Made by a program: the position numbers and the translations under genes. Under the pieces are notes generated by a model that worked only from the letters and a program-made list of their open reading frames with translations, was not told the DNA's origin and made no database searches. Positions 1 to 10,511 of a stretch of DNA of 64,000 nt are shown here, one piece after another (position 1 is the stretch's first letter; every line of letters starts with the position of its first letter). This DNA is from Caenorhabditis elegans (lineage: Eukaryota; Nematoda; Chromadorea; Rhabditida; Rhabditidae): NCBI RefSeq assembly GCF_000002985.6, contig NC_003283.11, positions 2,480,001 to 2,544,000 of the forward strand, written 5' to 3'.

Positions 1-509
1 ACTGCAAGAGGGAATAGAAATGCTCCGAATGCGGAAATGATGCCGGATATGGTTTGAACATTTCCAAGGCCCAGTGAGCTGATAAGCGGGACAGCTGGGA
101 TCAGGCCAATCAGGCCGCCGATAGCGGCACCCGAGAAGAGTAGCGATTTTTCAGTGTTTCGCTCGAACCAGTGAGTGTCTGAAAAACTGGGGTTACTGTT
201 CATAGTGGAATGGTGTAGCCTGTGCACGCGGTGTCAGGCTGTCCCATCACGGTTTGATCTACTAAAAATGCGGGAATTTTTCGCCTAAAATATGTGACAT
301 TAGCACGTTCTTAACCATACGGAATCAGTTGAGAACTATGCCGTATTTGTTGTAGATCTACGTAGATCAACCCGAAATGAGACACTCTGACACCACGCTT
401 GCCTGTGTAGTTAGTGAGTAAGTTATAATCTTCCACAATGTCTTCCATACAGATAACGGTAAAATTGAATGTGAGCGTGTTCATTTGGATAAATGTTAGG
501 CAGGCCAAC
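1..509 (-). CDS. SLC17-like transporter, partial (runs off left edge)
   Basis: Two exons are visible on the minus strand: 509-403 and 178 to the window edge. The first gives an N-terminal transmembrane segment (LTFNFTVICMEDIVEDYN), the second starts DTHWFERNTEKSLLFSG and continues into a hydrophobic helix. Both align residue by residue, with the same intron phase, to the two plus-strand SLC17-like genes at 10.5 and 14.2 kb (ETHWFED and EPHWIEG at the same junction). The family are 12-helix major facilitator carriers of phosphate or organic anions. The exon before 509 was not recognised anywhere up to 3 kb, so the start is unknown. The donor after 403 appears to be GC (ACAG, then gcaagc) rather than GT, with a foldback repeat beginning just inside the intron. 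It could be an active gene or a decaying paralogue. Confidence 0.72.
219..400. repeat. GTAGATC foldback repeat copy in intron
   Basis: This is a short palindromic element. Its left arm reads CACGGTTTGATCTAC...AATGCGGG and its right arm carries GTAGATCTACGTAGATC followed by GAGACACTCTGACACC. About fifteen copies of the same family lie in this window, in both orientations and mostly in introns or just beside genes. This copy begins a few bases inside the intron of the left-edge transporter. Confidence 0.75.
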
Positions 510-3003
510 CTGAAAATGGTCTGATTTTGCGATGTGGTTGCGCGAGCACGTGGTGTCAGGCTGCCCCACTACAGTTTGATCTACAAGAAATGCGGGATTT
601 TTATTTCCAGAAAAATGTGACTTCATTACGCGTTTAACCATACGAAATCAGTTGAGAAGTCTGCGTCTAAATTCCTGCGACTCTCGTAGATCACATCAAA
701 ATGTGACGCTCTGACACCACGCGTTTAAAAATGCTTGCTTCAAAAATTCGGTACGGTAAAATATGGTCTCGACCCGACAAATTCTTGTTGAATACAAAAA
801 AAGTTGTACGCTTGTACAGGAGTACTGTAACTTAAAACTTTAGTTGCCGCTGCGGAGTCAGCAATTCAGCAACTTATCAATGATTTTTTTGTAAAAATTA
901 AATTTACAGTACTCTTTCAAGGCGCACACCTCTTTAAAATCAATAAAAATTTGGTCGTGTCAAGACCGGATACCGTATTATTTATCTCTTTTTCTATTTT
1001 TTTCAAAATTTGAAGAAATGAAATATTTAATCACGGGCTCCTGGCCTCCCTCGTTACGTTTTTCGCGCTCCATTGACAATCGCCAGTCGGACAACGCGTG
1101 GAAAAGTGTCGTGAACTCCACACGGACAAATAACTATAGTCTTACAACTAAAATCGAGCCGCGACGCGACACGCAACGCGCCGTAAATCCACCCCAGATA
1201 TGGAGATATTTTATCGATTAAAAAAAAAATAAAACCCACGTCAAAACCATAATATAAAGCCGCGTCCGATTCCAGAATACAAAACTTGACGTTTTCCGAA
1301 TTTGTGGGAATCCAAATTCCGGGTGAACTTCCGAGCTTTGTCCCATTTCTGAGAAAGCTTCCTAAAAATTTAATTTTTATTTACTTAACCGCAAACTTAT
1401 CACGAGGTGCCAGACTGTCCCATTACGGTTTGATCTACAAAAAAGCGGGAATTTTTCGCCCAAAAAAATGTGACGTCAGCACGTTCTTAACCATGCGAAA
1501 TCAGTTGAGAACTCTGCCGCATTTTTTGTAGATCTACGTAGATCTAACCGAAATGAGACAATTTTTCCACTTCTCCGCCTTTAAAGGAGTTTATACGAAA
1601 TGGTCTCACCACGCGCCTGATTTTTGGGGCACGTGGCGAGACCATTTCGTATAAAAACGTCATCCTTTAAGTGTAGAAGTGGAAAAACAAATACAGTGTG
1701 GGAAAACACGCCGATTTTAAAACAGAAGTGCAAGTGCGCTCCACTGGCCTTTGGCGGCAAAACCGTAAATTCAAAAGTTTTCTGTCATTTTTCGGGGTTT
1801 TTGTCGAGTGTTTAATGATTTTCACGTTGAAATTAAAGTTTTGAGCTTTTTTTGTACATTTCGACGTAAAAATCACTAAAAACAACGGAAAACTTAACAA
1901 AAAAAGTGAAAAATGCTTGGAAATCGTCGAAAAAACGGTTTTTCTGTGCCAAAAACCTAACGAGACCCAATTTTTAGAGGCGGAGTGTTATCGATTGTCC
2001 GTGGAGCGCGTTTTCACAACTTTTTGTGATTTTTATTCCGAAATCGAATTTTTAAACATTTTTTTTCTCAATTTCGACATAAAAATCACTAAAAAAACGG
2101 AAAACCTAACAAAAATTGCAAAATTCAACAAATTCGCCGCCAAATTCCTAACGAGACCCGGAGAACGCAGCGTTTGGTGATTAGCCGTGGAGCGCGCTTG
2201 CAAAAAAACACATTTTTCTGCGTCCACATAATAAGCAGAAATTTCACCAAAAAAATGCCATTTGAACTGGAAAAATCTGGAAAAACCATGACATTTCAAA
2301 GTTTTTATAAGTCGTACTAGACTCGTGTAGTCCTCCGTGAATTCGTGACTTCTGTGTACCCTCATTTGAATATTCCAGGAGGCATGGTGCATCAGCGGAA
2401 GTGAACAGTGATAGTTGGTGATGATGATGATCGAATGGTCGGGGAAAGAGAGAGAAAAAAATGGCAAAAAGTTACAATTTTTGAGAAAAAAACTGTGACT
2501 TTATTACTAGCTCAATTATCAATTATCAGTGGTTATTAATGAAATTAATTAACAATCTTGGACAATTATTCAAAAAGAGATTAAAAAAGTCAGTGTGCGG
2601 GAACTGAGTGAATTCATTTGATGGGGTGGAAGTGATGACAACCGGTGGCAAAAAAGCGGAAAAAACGTGGTGGCAGACTTGATCTACAAAAAATGCGGGA
2701 AAAGAGAGACGCAGACTACCCAACTGATTGGTTAAGAACGTGATGACGTCAAATCTTTTTGATCAAAAAATTCCCGCATTTTTTGTAGATCAAACTGTAA
2801 TGGGACAGCCTGTCACCACGTGAAAAAGGCACCTATTTGAAAAAAAAATGCTTGAGGGATGGAGATGAGAGAGTTGAACTCTTCGGAACTTTTTGGGGGG
2901 AAAATGGGGAAACAGATAAAAATCGGAATTAGAATTAAAGGAATAGGATATTCAAACAAACAAAAATTTAAAAAAAAAATTGAGATATTTTTAAAACAAA
3001 AAA
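510..3003. other. Repeat-rich gap between SLC17 fragment and MCT gene
   Basis: No exon is convincing here. It holds three GTAGATC foldbacks (548-722, 1,403-1,560, 2,670-2,821), a copy of the ACGCGACACGCAACGCGCC repeat (about 1,040-1,205), and a stretch at 1,640-2,190 with GTCCGTGGAGCGCG and CGAGACCC motifs, a family seen again at 3.6-4.1 kb and 53.1 kb. The segment 2,330-2,640 is less repetitive and could hold the missing 5' end of the left-edge transporter. The best minus-strand reading there does not match the paralogues' first exon. Confidence 0.6.
548..722. repeat. GTAGATC foldback repeat (family reference copy)
   Basis: Arms TTTGATCTACAAGAAATGCGGG and CTCTCGTAGATCACATC enclose a conserved middle (GTTTAACCATACGAAATCAG, GTTGAGAA). 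Other copies: 219-400, 1,403-1,560, 2,670-2,821, 10,848-11,021, a five-unit array at 17,940-18,803, 19,173-19,348, 20,776-20,940, 21,616-21,769, 23,787-23,966, 47,000-47,161, 47,589-47,744, 49,254-49,414, 51,299-51,452 and 57,634-57,814. The outer ends commonly read CACGTGGTGTCAGAGTGTCC. It has no coding capacity, so I infer a non-autonomous element. Confidence 0.8.
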
Positions 3004-6000
3004 TTAGGATGCTTCAGAGATCACACGCATCTCGGTTCCGGCGCGTGCGAGTTTTTTCGACTCTTCCCACGCCTTCAGCTCTGGCAAACGGATAGTCATG
3101 ACGCCGGAGAAGGCGAAAATGATGCCCATCACGTAGAAGCTAATGTCGTAGTTGCCAGTGATATCCTTGATTTGAGCGGCAATCGGCCCGCCGACGACAG
3201 CGCCGATTCCCATGAAAACCATCAGGATGCCGAACGCGTTCGACAGCTTTTCGACTCCGATCAGCTCGACGCAGATGACCGAACGAAGAGCGGCGAAGCA
3301 AGCTGAAATGGAGAAATAGTTCAAGATTTATTAATTTAATATGGGGACCAAGGGTGTCGGTTTTTCGATTTTTTTTTTCGACAAAACCGAAGATTTATCG
3401 TTTTTTTTCAGAAAAAAATTGGGGCCAAATTCGTTCAAAAAAGTATTTAAAAAAATTTTCGGTGGCTCCTTTGATGGGGACATTCGCTTTTTTTTGGATT
3501 TTTAAAAAGAAAAACTGATTACTTTTTTTTTTTCAAAAACACGCTCGAAATTTTTTTAACTGATTTTTTTAAATATTTAAGTTTTTTTTTAATTTTTGGT
3601 TTTTTTTTTCGTGAAAAAACGCGCTCCACGGACAATCGACAACACTCCACCTCCAAAAATTTGGGTCTCATCGGGTATTTGGCGATAAAAACGCAAATTT
3701 GAAATTTTTAAAATAGTTTGCCAATTTTCAAGCATTTTTCGCCGTTTTTTAGGTAGTTTTTGTGATTTTTAAGCCGAAATTAAATTTTTTAATTCAATTT
3801 CGACGTGAAAATTATTAAAACAACGAAAAATGATAGAAAACAGGGGAAATCGGCAAAAAAAAAAATTAAAACCGGCAAATTGAGGCCAGAATCAACCAAT
3901 TTTCGCTTTTTTCGTCATTTTTCCATTGTTTTTCTTATCGATTTTAAGCTGAAATTAATGAAATAAAATTATAAATATTATTTTATCAATTTCGACATAA
4001 AAATCAATAAAAACAACGAAAAATTTAACAATAAAAATGAAAAATGCTCGAAAATACGACTTTTCTGTCAAATACCTAACGAGACCCAAATTTTGTGGGC
4101 GGAGTATTACCGATTGTCCGTGGAGCGCGTTTCCACCTTAATTTCGCAAATTTTTTGTGGTTATTGATATTTTAAGTCCGAAATTGATATTTTAAACATC
4201 TTTTTTTTCAATTTCGACGTAAAAATCGTTAAAAGCAACGGGATTTTTCTCCAAAACTCACCAACTCCGGCACTGAACGGGATGCAGAAAACGACGTAAT
4301 GCCAGAGCTCAGTGCAAAATGGCACAAAGAGCATCGAGGTTCCGGCGATGATGGTGGCGACGTTGGAAACTTGAAGAGCCGACATTTTCGGATGATCAGC
4401 GACCATTCCACATCCGATACGGAACATAATGTTGAAAGCACCGATTAGAGTGACTGGAAGTGACAATTCAGCATCAGTAAAATCCGGATTCTTCTGCTTC
4501 ATGGCAAGAGCCAAGTAGACGAATGGAACAAGGAACGAGAGGACGGTGAAAGTTCCTGAGACGGCAAGAGTCATGAATGATGGAGAGAAGAGAAGATCCT
4601 TGTCGAGCACAGAGCACAGTGATTCCTTGAATTTGGTGAATTTGCTCTTCTTGACGACATGATGGACGGTGTGGTGTTCGGTGGCGTGGACGACATGAGC
4701 TTCAGCAGATTCGGCGGCTTTCCGGTCCACTGAAAATGAAAAATTGAGATTTTTTGGAGATTATTTAGAGGCCCCACGGAAAGGAAATTCGCAAAAAGGT
4801 GATCTAGCACAGTGCCAACGCATAAAACGCGATTTTTCTCGAAGAAAACGAGGGCCCACGAAAAGGGGAAATTGTCACTGTGCCAACGCACAAAACGCTT
4901 TTTTATTCATTTAACGCACGACTTTTTTCGAAATTCTTCTAGAAGATACGCTTAACAACGCGCGACGCGTAATTTCGGAGCATCGTTGTATCGTTTTCTT
5001 TGAGAAAAAGTATGTTTTGTGCGTTGGCACAGTGCCAGACCCCTTTTCGTGGGTCCTCATGATTTAGCTTCAAGCTTTCAAAAAAAAAAAATCAAAATTG
5101 CCTCAAATTCAAAAAATACTCGATTTTTTTAAATTTTGGCCAAAATTCCCTCCAAAATGAAAACTGTATCCTATTACGGAAGCTGAAAATTCTGAGAATG
5201 CACATTTTGCAACATATTTGACGCGCAAAATATCCCGTAGCGAATACTACAGTAACCCTTTGAATGGTTACTGTAGCGCTTGTGTCGATTTACGGGATAT
5301 CGAATTTTGAAATGGTTTTTTTTTTGCGAATTGTGACAGCGATATTGCATTAAAATTACGCTGTCACTATTCGAAAAAGAAATTATTTCGAAAATCGAGC
5401 CCCGTAAATCGACATCAGCAGCAATACAGTCGTCATTTACAGGATTACTGTAGTTTTCGCTACGAGATATTTTGCGCGTCAAATATGTTGTGTAATACGC
5501 ATTCTCAAAATTTTGCGATCCCGTAATAAGTTGCAGTTCTCCTTTTGGAGGGAATTTAGCTAAAAATTGAAAAATCACGTTTTTTCCTGTTTTTTATGGT
5601 TTCTCTGAATTTGAGACAATTTTGGATTTTTTTAAAAAGAAAAATTCCCAAAAACGAACAAGTATTGGAACGGCTTCTGCTAACTGGAGCATTTCCGGCG
5701 TAAAAAGTGTCAGCATTGTGTCCGGGGCGATTGAGCTCTTCCAAATCGTTACGAACATCTTCGAGCAGTCTCTGTGTCGGCTCTTCCGGCTTTCCTTCGT
5801 AATTTCTGACCATTTTCGCGACTTTTTTGACCTGATGTTCAGTGGCTTTAAGTGGAGCGAAAAGAAGCGAGAAAAGTGATCCGGAAATGGCAATTGCGGC
5901 CAGATAAACCATAAATGAGCCGACATCTTTACCGAAATAATCAAAGACGGGCCCGTTGATCGTCGAGAAGACCATCGTACCGATTCCCGAGCCGCAGACG

Positions 6001-7785
6001 GCAATTCCGGTGGCGACGCTGCGTTTTTTCGCGAAATATGTCGAGAGAATGACAATCGACGGGAGATACATACATCCGAAACCGATTCCACCGAGAACTC
6101 CGAACAGGAGATAAAGTTCCCAGATTGTGCTGGCGAAACGGGACAGGAGGAAGGCGGTGGTGGCGAGAATCGATCCGGCGATCGCTACCGATCTGATTCC
6201 GAACACATTGACGAACGACGAGGCCAGTGGTCCTGAAATTGGGGTTTTTTTGTTGGAATTAAAAAAAAATTATTTTTTCGAAAATCAAAAATTTTATCGT
6301 TTTTTTTTGTTGATATTTTCAACAAAAAATGCAAAAATTTTCATTTCAGAGAATTTTTGCAAAAATCAGCATCACACAGAAAAAGAGGCGGAGCCTAATT
6401 TTGCAACTCTGCGGCACGGTTTCTTCTTCTTTTTTTTTTAATTTTTTACGTTTCATACGATTTTAAATACATTTCATGCTAAATTAGTTGTGAAAACACG
6501 AAATATCTTCAGAATCGTAAACCGTTACATTTTCATTTCAAAAAATCGACAAAACCGTGCCGCAGAGTTGCGAAAATAGGCTCCACCTCTTTTTCTGTGC
6601 GACGCTGATTTTTACCGTTTTTTCTCTAAAAAACTACCTTAAAGATATTTTTTAATCAAATCGAAAATTTTTGATTAAAAAAAAAGTAATTTTTGAAAAA
6701 TCAAATTTTGCAAAAATCAGCGTCGGCACAGAAAATAGGCGGAGCTTGATTGCGCAACCCTGCGGCATGGTTTTTCTTCTTTTTTTTTAAATTCTTATAC
6801 GATTTTGAAGATATTTTGGAAATTGGTTGTTTAAAAAATGTAAAATCGGAAATTTATTGAAAAATCAACAAAACCATGCCGCAGGGTTGCGAAATTAGGC
6901 TCCGCCTATTTTTCTGTGTGACGCTGCTTTTTCGCTTTTTTTTCTATAAAAAAATACCAAAATTTTCAGATTTTCTTTTTCAAAAAATCGCATTTTTCTT
7001 GGAAAAATCCGAAAAACTAAAATTTTTTAAATTTTTCGAAAATAATTTTTTTTTCTCTCACCAGCAAGATAATAGCATCCGGTGAGAATCGAGATGACAG
7101 CACCGGCAACCGATGTGGATCCAAACTGATCTGCCCAGATCGGTACAAGGATCTTTCCACACGTGTAGATCACCCCGTCGACCGCCATGTTGACCAGGAA
7201 ACTCGCGGCGACCACAACCCATCCGTAACCACCTGGAAAAATTGAATTTTTGAGATTTGTTAACCTCAAAAATTAAGCAACTATTTAACTGACTACTGTA
7301 GTGTCGATTTACGGGCTCGATCTTTGAAATGAATCAAAATCAGTTATTTATCGATAGAATATTAAAGGATATTAAAAGAATGCCCAACAATAGCAAAACA
7401 ATACGAAAAACAAAAAGAATCGAACATGAATTAATTTCGGAAATCGAGCCCGTAAATCGACACAAACGCTACAGTAGTCTTAAGATTTAAGAGTTTTTTT
7501 CTCAGAATTTCGATACTTTTTTTGAATTTTTTTTGTTTTTAGTAAACCGAAACGTCGAAGTATTCTTAGAATTTGTCGCCTTTCAAACAGAAAATATATT
7601 AATTCTATGTTGAATTTTTTATCAATTTTTTTTTTCAAATCAAGACTGTATGACTCCTCACCATCCGGCGGCGTGACTTTCCCGACTTCCTCGACTTGCT
7701 CTTCAAAATTTTCGGCGGCCGTCACAGCGACGGTAACCTCTTTCTTTTCCGCATCGAGCGGTCCATCGATGGGTTGTTTGGACAT
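3004..7785 (-). CDS. Monocarboxylate transporter (SLC16/MCT family)
   Basis: Five minus-strand exons: 7785-7662, 7232-7062, 6232-5660, 4729-4262 and 3302-3004. All use AG acceptors and GT donors and close in frame to 544 residues. The N-terminal signature PPDGGYGWVVV (residues 39-49, first helix) and YFAKKRSVATGIAVCGSG (from residue 164) are the two classic MCT motifs. Two blocks of about six helices flank a charged cytoplasmic loop (roughly residues 225-330) containing HVVHATEHHTVHHVV. The family carries lactate, pyruvate, ketone bodies or other monocarboxylates across membranes; the substrate here is unknown. TTTTCCAG ends 6 bases before the ATG, a likely spliced-leader site. The donor at 5659 (GTTCGT) is weak but is the choice that keeps frame. 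From memory, C. elegans mct-2 (C01B4.9) or its paralogue mct-1 are candidate identities. Confidence 0.9.
3610..4135. repeat. GTCCGTGGAGCGCG inverted repeat pair in MCT intron 4
   Basis: The left end reads CGCGCTCCACGGACAATCG and the right end CGATTGTCCGTGGAGCGCG, enclosing AT-rich sequence with CGACGTAAAAATC-type motifs. The same family is at 1,640-2,190 and 53,100-53,285. It lies wholly inside the last intron of the transporter gene. Confidence 0.65.
4770..5545. repeat. Two foldback elements in MCT intron 3
   Basis: The first, about 4,770-5,065, has arms carrying CACAGTGCCAACGCA and its complement TGCGTTGGCACAGTG, ending in CCACGGAAAGG and CCTTTTCGTGGG. The second, about 5,187-5,535, has arms ATTTGACGCGCAAAATATC and GATATTTTGCGCGTCAAAT with CTACAGTAA inside. 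The second family recurs at 7,956-8,643 and 10,679-11,255. Confidence 0.75.
6357..6932. repeat. Two consecutive foldbacks in MCT intron 2
   Basis: Each foldback has arms built from CACAGAAAAAGAGGCGGAGC and TGCAACTCTGCGGCACGG, with their complements at the far end (about 6,357-6,625 and 6,712-6,932). A third member is at 51,786-52,195, where the loop has been filled with a TTAGGC array. The T/A-rich spacers have no coding potential. Confidence 0.75.
7290..7487. repeat. Foldback in MCT intron 1
   Basis: The left arm CTACTGTAGTGTCGATTTAC and right arm GTAAATCGACACAAACGCTAC (first 20 bases used) flank an AT-rich loop. The arms match the inner arms of the larger foldbacks at 5.2 and 8.0 kb. Confidence 0.7.
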
Positions 7786-7790
7786 TGTCG

Positions 7791-7798
7791 TCTGGAAA
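7791..7798 (-). promoter_or_regulatory. Likely spliced-leader acceptor of the MCT gene
   Basis: Minus-strand TTTTCCAG is followed by ACGACA and then the ATG. This is the usual layout of a nematode trans-splice site, with no upstream exon seen. SL1 use is inferred. Confidence 0.55.
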
Positions 7799-7955
7799 AC
7801 GAAAGAATATTTTGTAAATAAGGATATTGTAATAATTCAATAGGAGTACTGTATAATTATTGTAGATTGGGAAAAATTGCGATTTTTTTTTGAAGGGAGT
7901 ACTGTAGGATTACTGTAGTTTTGATCTTTTGAAGTGATATTACGGGATCAAAAAT

Positions 7956-8643
7956 TTCTGAGAATACACAGTTTGCAACATATTTGACGCGCAAAATATC
8001 TCGCAGCGAAAACTACAGTAATCCTTTAAATGACTACTGTAGCGCTTGTGTCGATTTACGGGATCTCGATTTTTGAAATGAATATTTCTTTTCGAATAGT
8101 GACAGCGATATCCCGTTTTCCTTCGTTTTTATTTTTTATTTTCTCATTTCTTAAGCAATTACAGTGCATTTGTTTTTCCACTTCTACGATATTAAAGGAG
8201 GCGCTTATTTATGCGGAATCGTCTTGCCGCGCGTTTAGTCATCATTTCCAGCAGTTTCTGTGTAAACATCGTAGATCACAAAATGTTTATCTCATATTTC
8301 GTTTTCTGTTGGTTTTTCACAAATTATTTGTGATCTACGCGAATTTTGAACAGAAACTGCTAACAATGATGACTAAACGCGCGGCAAGACCATTCCGCAT
8401 AAATAAGCGCCTCCCTTTAATATCGTAGAAGTGGAAAAACAAATGCACTGCAATTGCTTAAAAAATACGAAAAAACCGAAGGAGAACGGGATATCACTGT
8501 CACAATTCGAAAAGAAATATTCATTTCAAAAATCGAGATCCCGTAAATCGACACAAGCGCTACAGTAGTCATTTAAAGAGTTACTGTAGTTTTCGCTACG
8601 AGATATTTTGCGCGTCAATTGTGTTGTAAAATGTGCATTCTCA
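7956..8643. repeat. Nested foldback element, about 690 bp
   Basis: The outer arms, beginning TGAGAATACACAGTTTGCAA and ending in the complement near 8,643, contain GACGCGCAAAATATCTCG and CTACAGTAATCC. The arms continue through TGACAGCGATATCCCG. In the middle sits a second palindrome with arms CTTCTACGATATTAAAGGAG and TTAATATCGTAGAAG. This suggests one foldback element inserted into the loop of another. Confidence 0.8.
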
Positions 8644-9039
8644 GAATATTACAACCCAGTGAAGGAAAAAACTGTCGACCAAGAAGTAATGAGCCGACGA
8701 AAAAAGCCGCGAGAGTAGTAGGTTGAGCTTCTTCGGTTTAAATAAAGGATAAAAAATCGTCCCCCCTCTCCCCACGTGGAACAGTGGCGCAACAGTTCGC
8801 CCCCCACCGCTAAAGGGGGTCAAATCAAAAGGAGAAGAGCAAATAGATCAAATCAACAGAGAGAGAGATAGGAAAATAATCGTCAGTTTTCAATAAAAAT
8901 GAAACACTTGAAGCCTTGATCGTGGTGGATGATCGAATGGGGGTAGGCGGAGCGCCTTCTCTGTATGTTTTGATTATTACAACCGAACCACCGATCGTCG
9001 GAGAGAAGACAATAGAAGAATTGGAGCGAAATTGGAAAA

Positions 9040-9201
9040 ATGAATGACGAGGAGTCTCACGAGGAGGGGAATCGAGACCATTTTTGTGATGAATCACTAA
9101 ATTGCACCATAAACAACAGGAAAACAGGCAAAAATCGCAAACTGGATAATATTCAAATTCGAAAGAGGCAGCGGAAAATTCCAAAGGAACGACTTTTTTA
9201 A
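9040..9201 (+). CDS. Possible 53-residue small ORF
   Basis: ATG at 9,040 opens a 54-codon frame in non-repetitive intergenic DNA. It starts MNDEESHEEGNRDHF, has a basic C-terminal half with RKRQRK, and ends in TAA. No splice or spliced-leader signal adds support, and an overlapping minus-strand frame (9,211-8,825, 128 codons) exists in the same place. Neither resembles a protein I know. It may be chance. Confidence 0.15.
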   Translation: MNDEESHEEGNRDHFCDESLNCTINNRKTGKNRKLDNIQIRKRQRKIPKERLF

Positions 9202-9414
9202 TTGAATTCAATTCGAAACGAATCGACTCTGCTCAACAGTTCTTTGTCGACAGTATAAAGGAATTTTCATTTCCCAAGCAGGGGTGCCGCCGAAAATTCT
9301 TTGGAAAACCGAAGAATTTTCGTTTTTGGGCAATTTTGACCACTTTTTTCGGTTTTTCAAGAAAGAAAAACCGAAAAACCGGCAGACCTGGGCAATAAAT
9401 TATTCAACTTATCA

Positions 9415-9429
9415 CCCCCCCCCCCCCCC
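9415..9429. repeat. Poly-C tract (C15)
   Basis: Fifteen consecutive C residues lie between AATAAATTATTCAACTTATCA and TGATTATCACGG (first bases only). In C. elegans such G/C homopolymers are known fragile sites when the DOG-1 helicase is missing. Confidence 0.9.
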
Positions 9430-9659
9430 TGATTATCACGGAGGTAAAAAGAGCACCAAGTGGCACCACGCTTTATCAGTTAGCTCTACCAACATGCACT
9501 TTCGATGAAGAGAGCTCCCAACGGCAGCTGGCAAACGGCTGGTATCAGTGGCAAAAAACCTGATAGGGTTATGTCGAACTTGGAGAAATACATCAAATTT
9601 TTTCTTGTTCATTCACGAATTGGAAAAGTTTCAGCCACAGTTTGTGTCAGAGATGGGCG

Positions 9660-10060
9660 GCAATTTTTAGTCGGTAAATCGGCAACTTGCCGGTTTGCCG
9701 GAAATTTACAATTCTGCTAATACAATTTGCCGGAAATGTTCAACTCCGGAAATGTGCCTGTTTGCCGGATATTTGAGTTCTGTCAATTTGCTTTCTAATT
9801 TTTTTTTTTTAATTTGCTGATTTTCCGGAAAATTCTCCATTCCGGAAATTTGCCGGCAAATTCTCCATTCCGGAAATTTGCCCATTTGCCGGAAAATTGA
9901 ATTCCGCCAATTTGCCGGAGATTTTCAACTCCGTCAATTTGCCGATTTTCCGGAAATTTCCAATTCCGCCAAATTGCCGATTTGCCGGAAATTTCCAATT
10001 CCGCCAATTTGCCAGAAAATTTCAATTCCGTCAATTTGCCGATTTGCTGGAAAAAATCGT
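9660..10060. repeat. GGCAAATTGCCGG-type dispersed repeat block
   Basis: This is a run of short units mixing CAATTTGCCGGAAAT, CAATTCCGCCAATTTGCC and their complements. The same family forms blocks at 12,950-13,170, 13,380-13,540, 19,725-20,350, 32,530-32,780, 32,990-33,085, 40,955-41,285, 41,490-41,605, 43,095-43,990, 44,800-45,070, 45,280-45,510 and 63,425-63,715. Long open frames inside it are a by-product of the repeat. Confidence 0.85.
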
Positions 10061-10511
10061 TTGCTGTATGTTCAGACACAGATTGTGTTCTATTTCGGGA
10101 TCAGAGAGTTCAACGGAACACCCAACATCTCTATCATCAAAGAAGTTTTGCCGACACGGAAATTCCTACAGTGCCCCTAAAAAAACTTCCGATCTTCGAA
10201 ACAAATTTCAGATGACGTGACTTTTCCCGGTATAATGATGCAAAATTACAAAATATTTTTAAGAGCAATAATCCGATCCAGAGTTCAAAATCGTGTGCCA
10301 AACACACTCGCACCACAAATCACCTATTCAAAACGTATGCAAATCAGCAGCCAGTGTATCGATAAAAACTGGGGGGAGTTGTTCGACGGTATTCTGATTT
10401 CTGTGATTTTTTTGTCATTCTTTTCCTCATGATTTTGAAATGTTCCATTGATTTCTAAAATCTATTAATGTTTTTTTTTCCCCCGTTTCCATTTTTTGAT
10501 TTAGAGAGAGG

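Larger units (their letters stand above)
7786..10511. promoter_or_regulatory. Divergent intergenic region, MCT (-) and SLC17-like (+)
   Basis: The two genes are head to head, so their promoters must lie in this 2.7 kb. It is split by a nested foldback (7,956-8,643) and a GGCAAATTGCCGG block (about 9,660-10,060). Sequence from about 8,820 to 9,280 and from 10,060 to 10,511 is not repetitive and is the best place for cis-regulatory DNA. TATAAAGG is at 9,254-9,261, but its role is a guess. A 15-base C tract is at 9,415-9,429. Confidence 0.5.

Noticed and set aside
2033-2467. Minus-strand frame as the missing first exon of the left-edge transporter
   Set aside because: It overlaps repeats, shows no similarity to the first exon of the two paralogues, and has no donor in the required phase.
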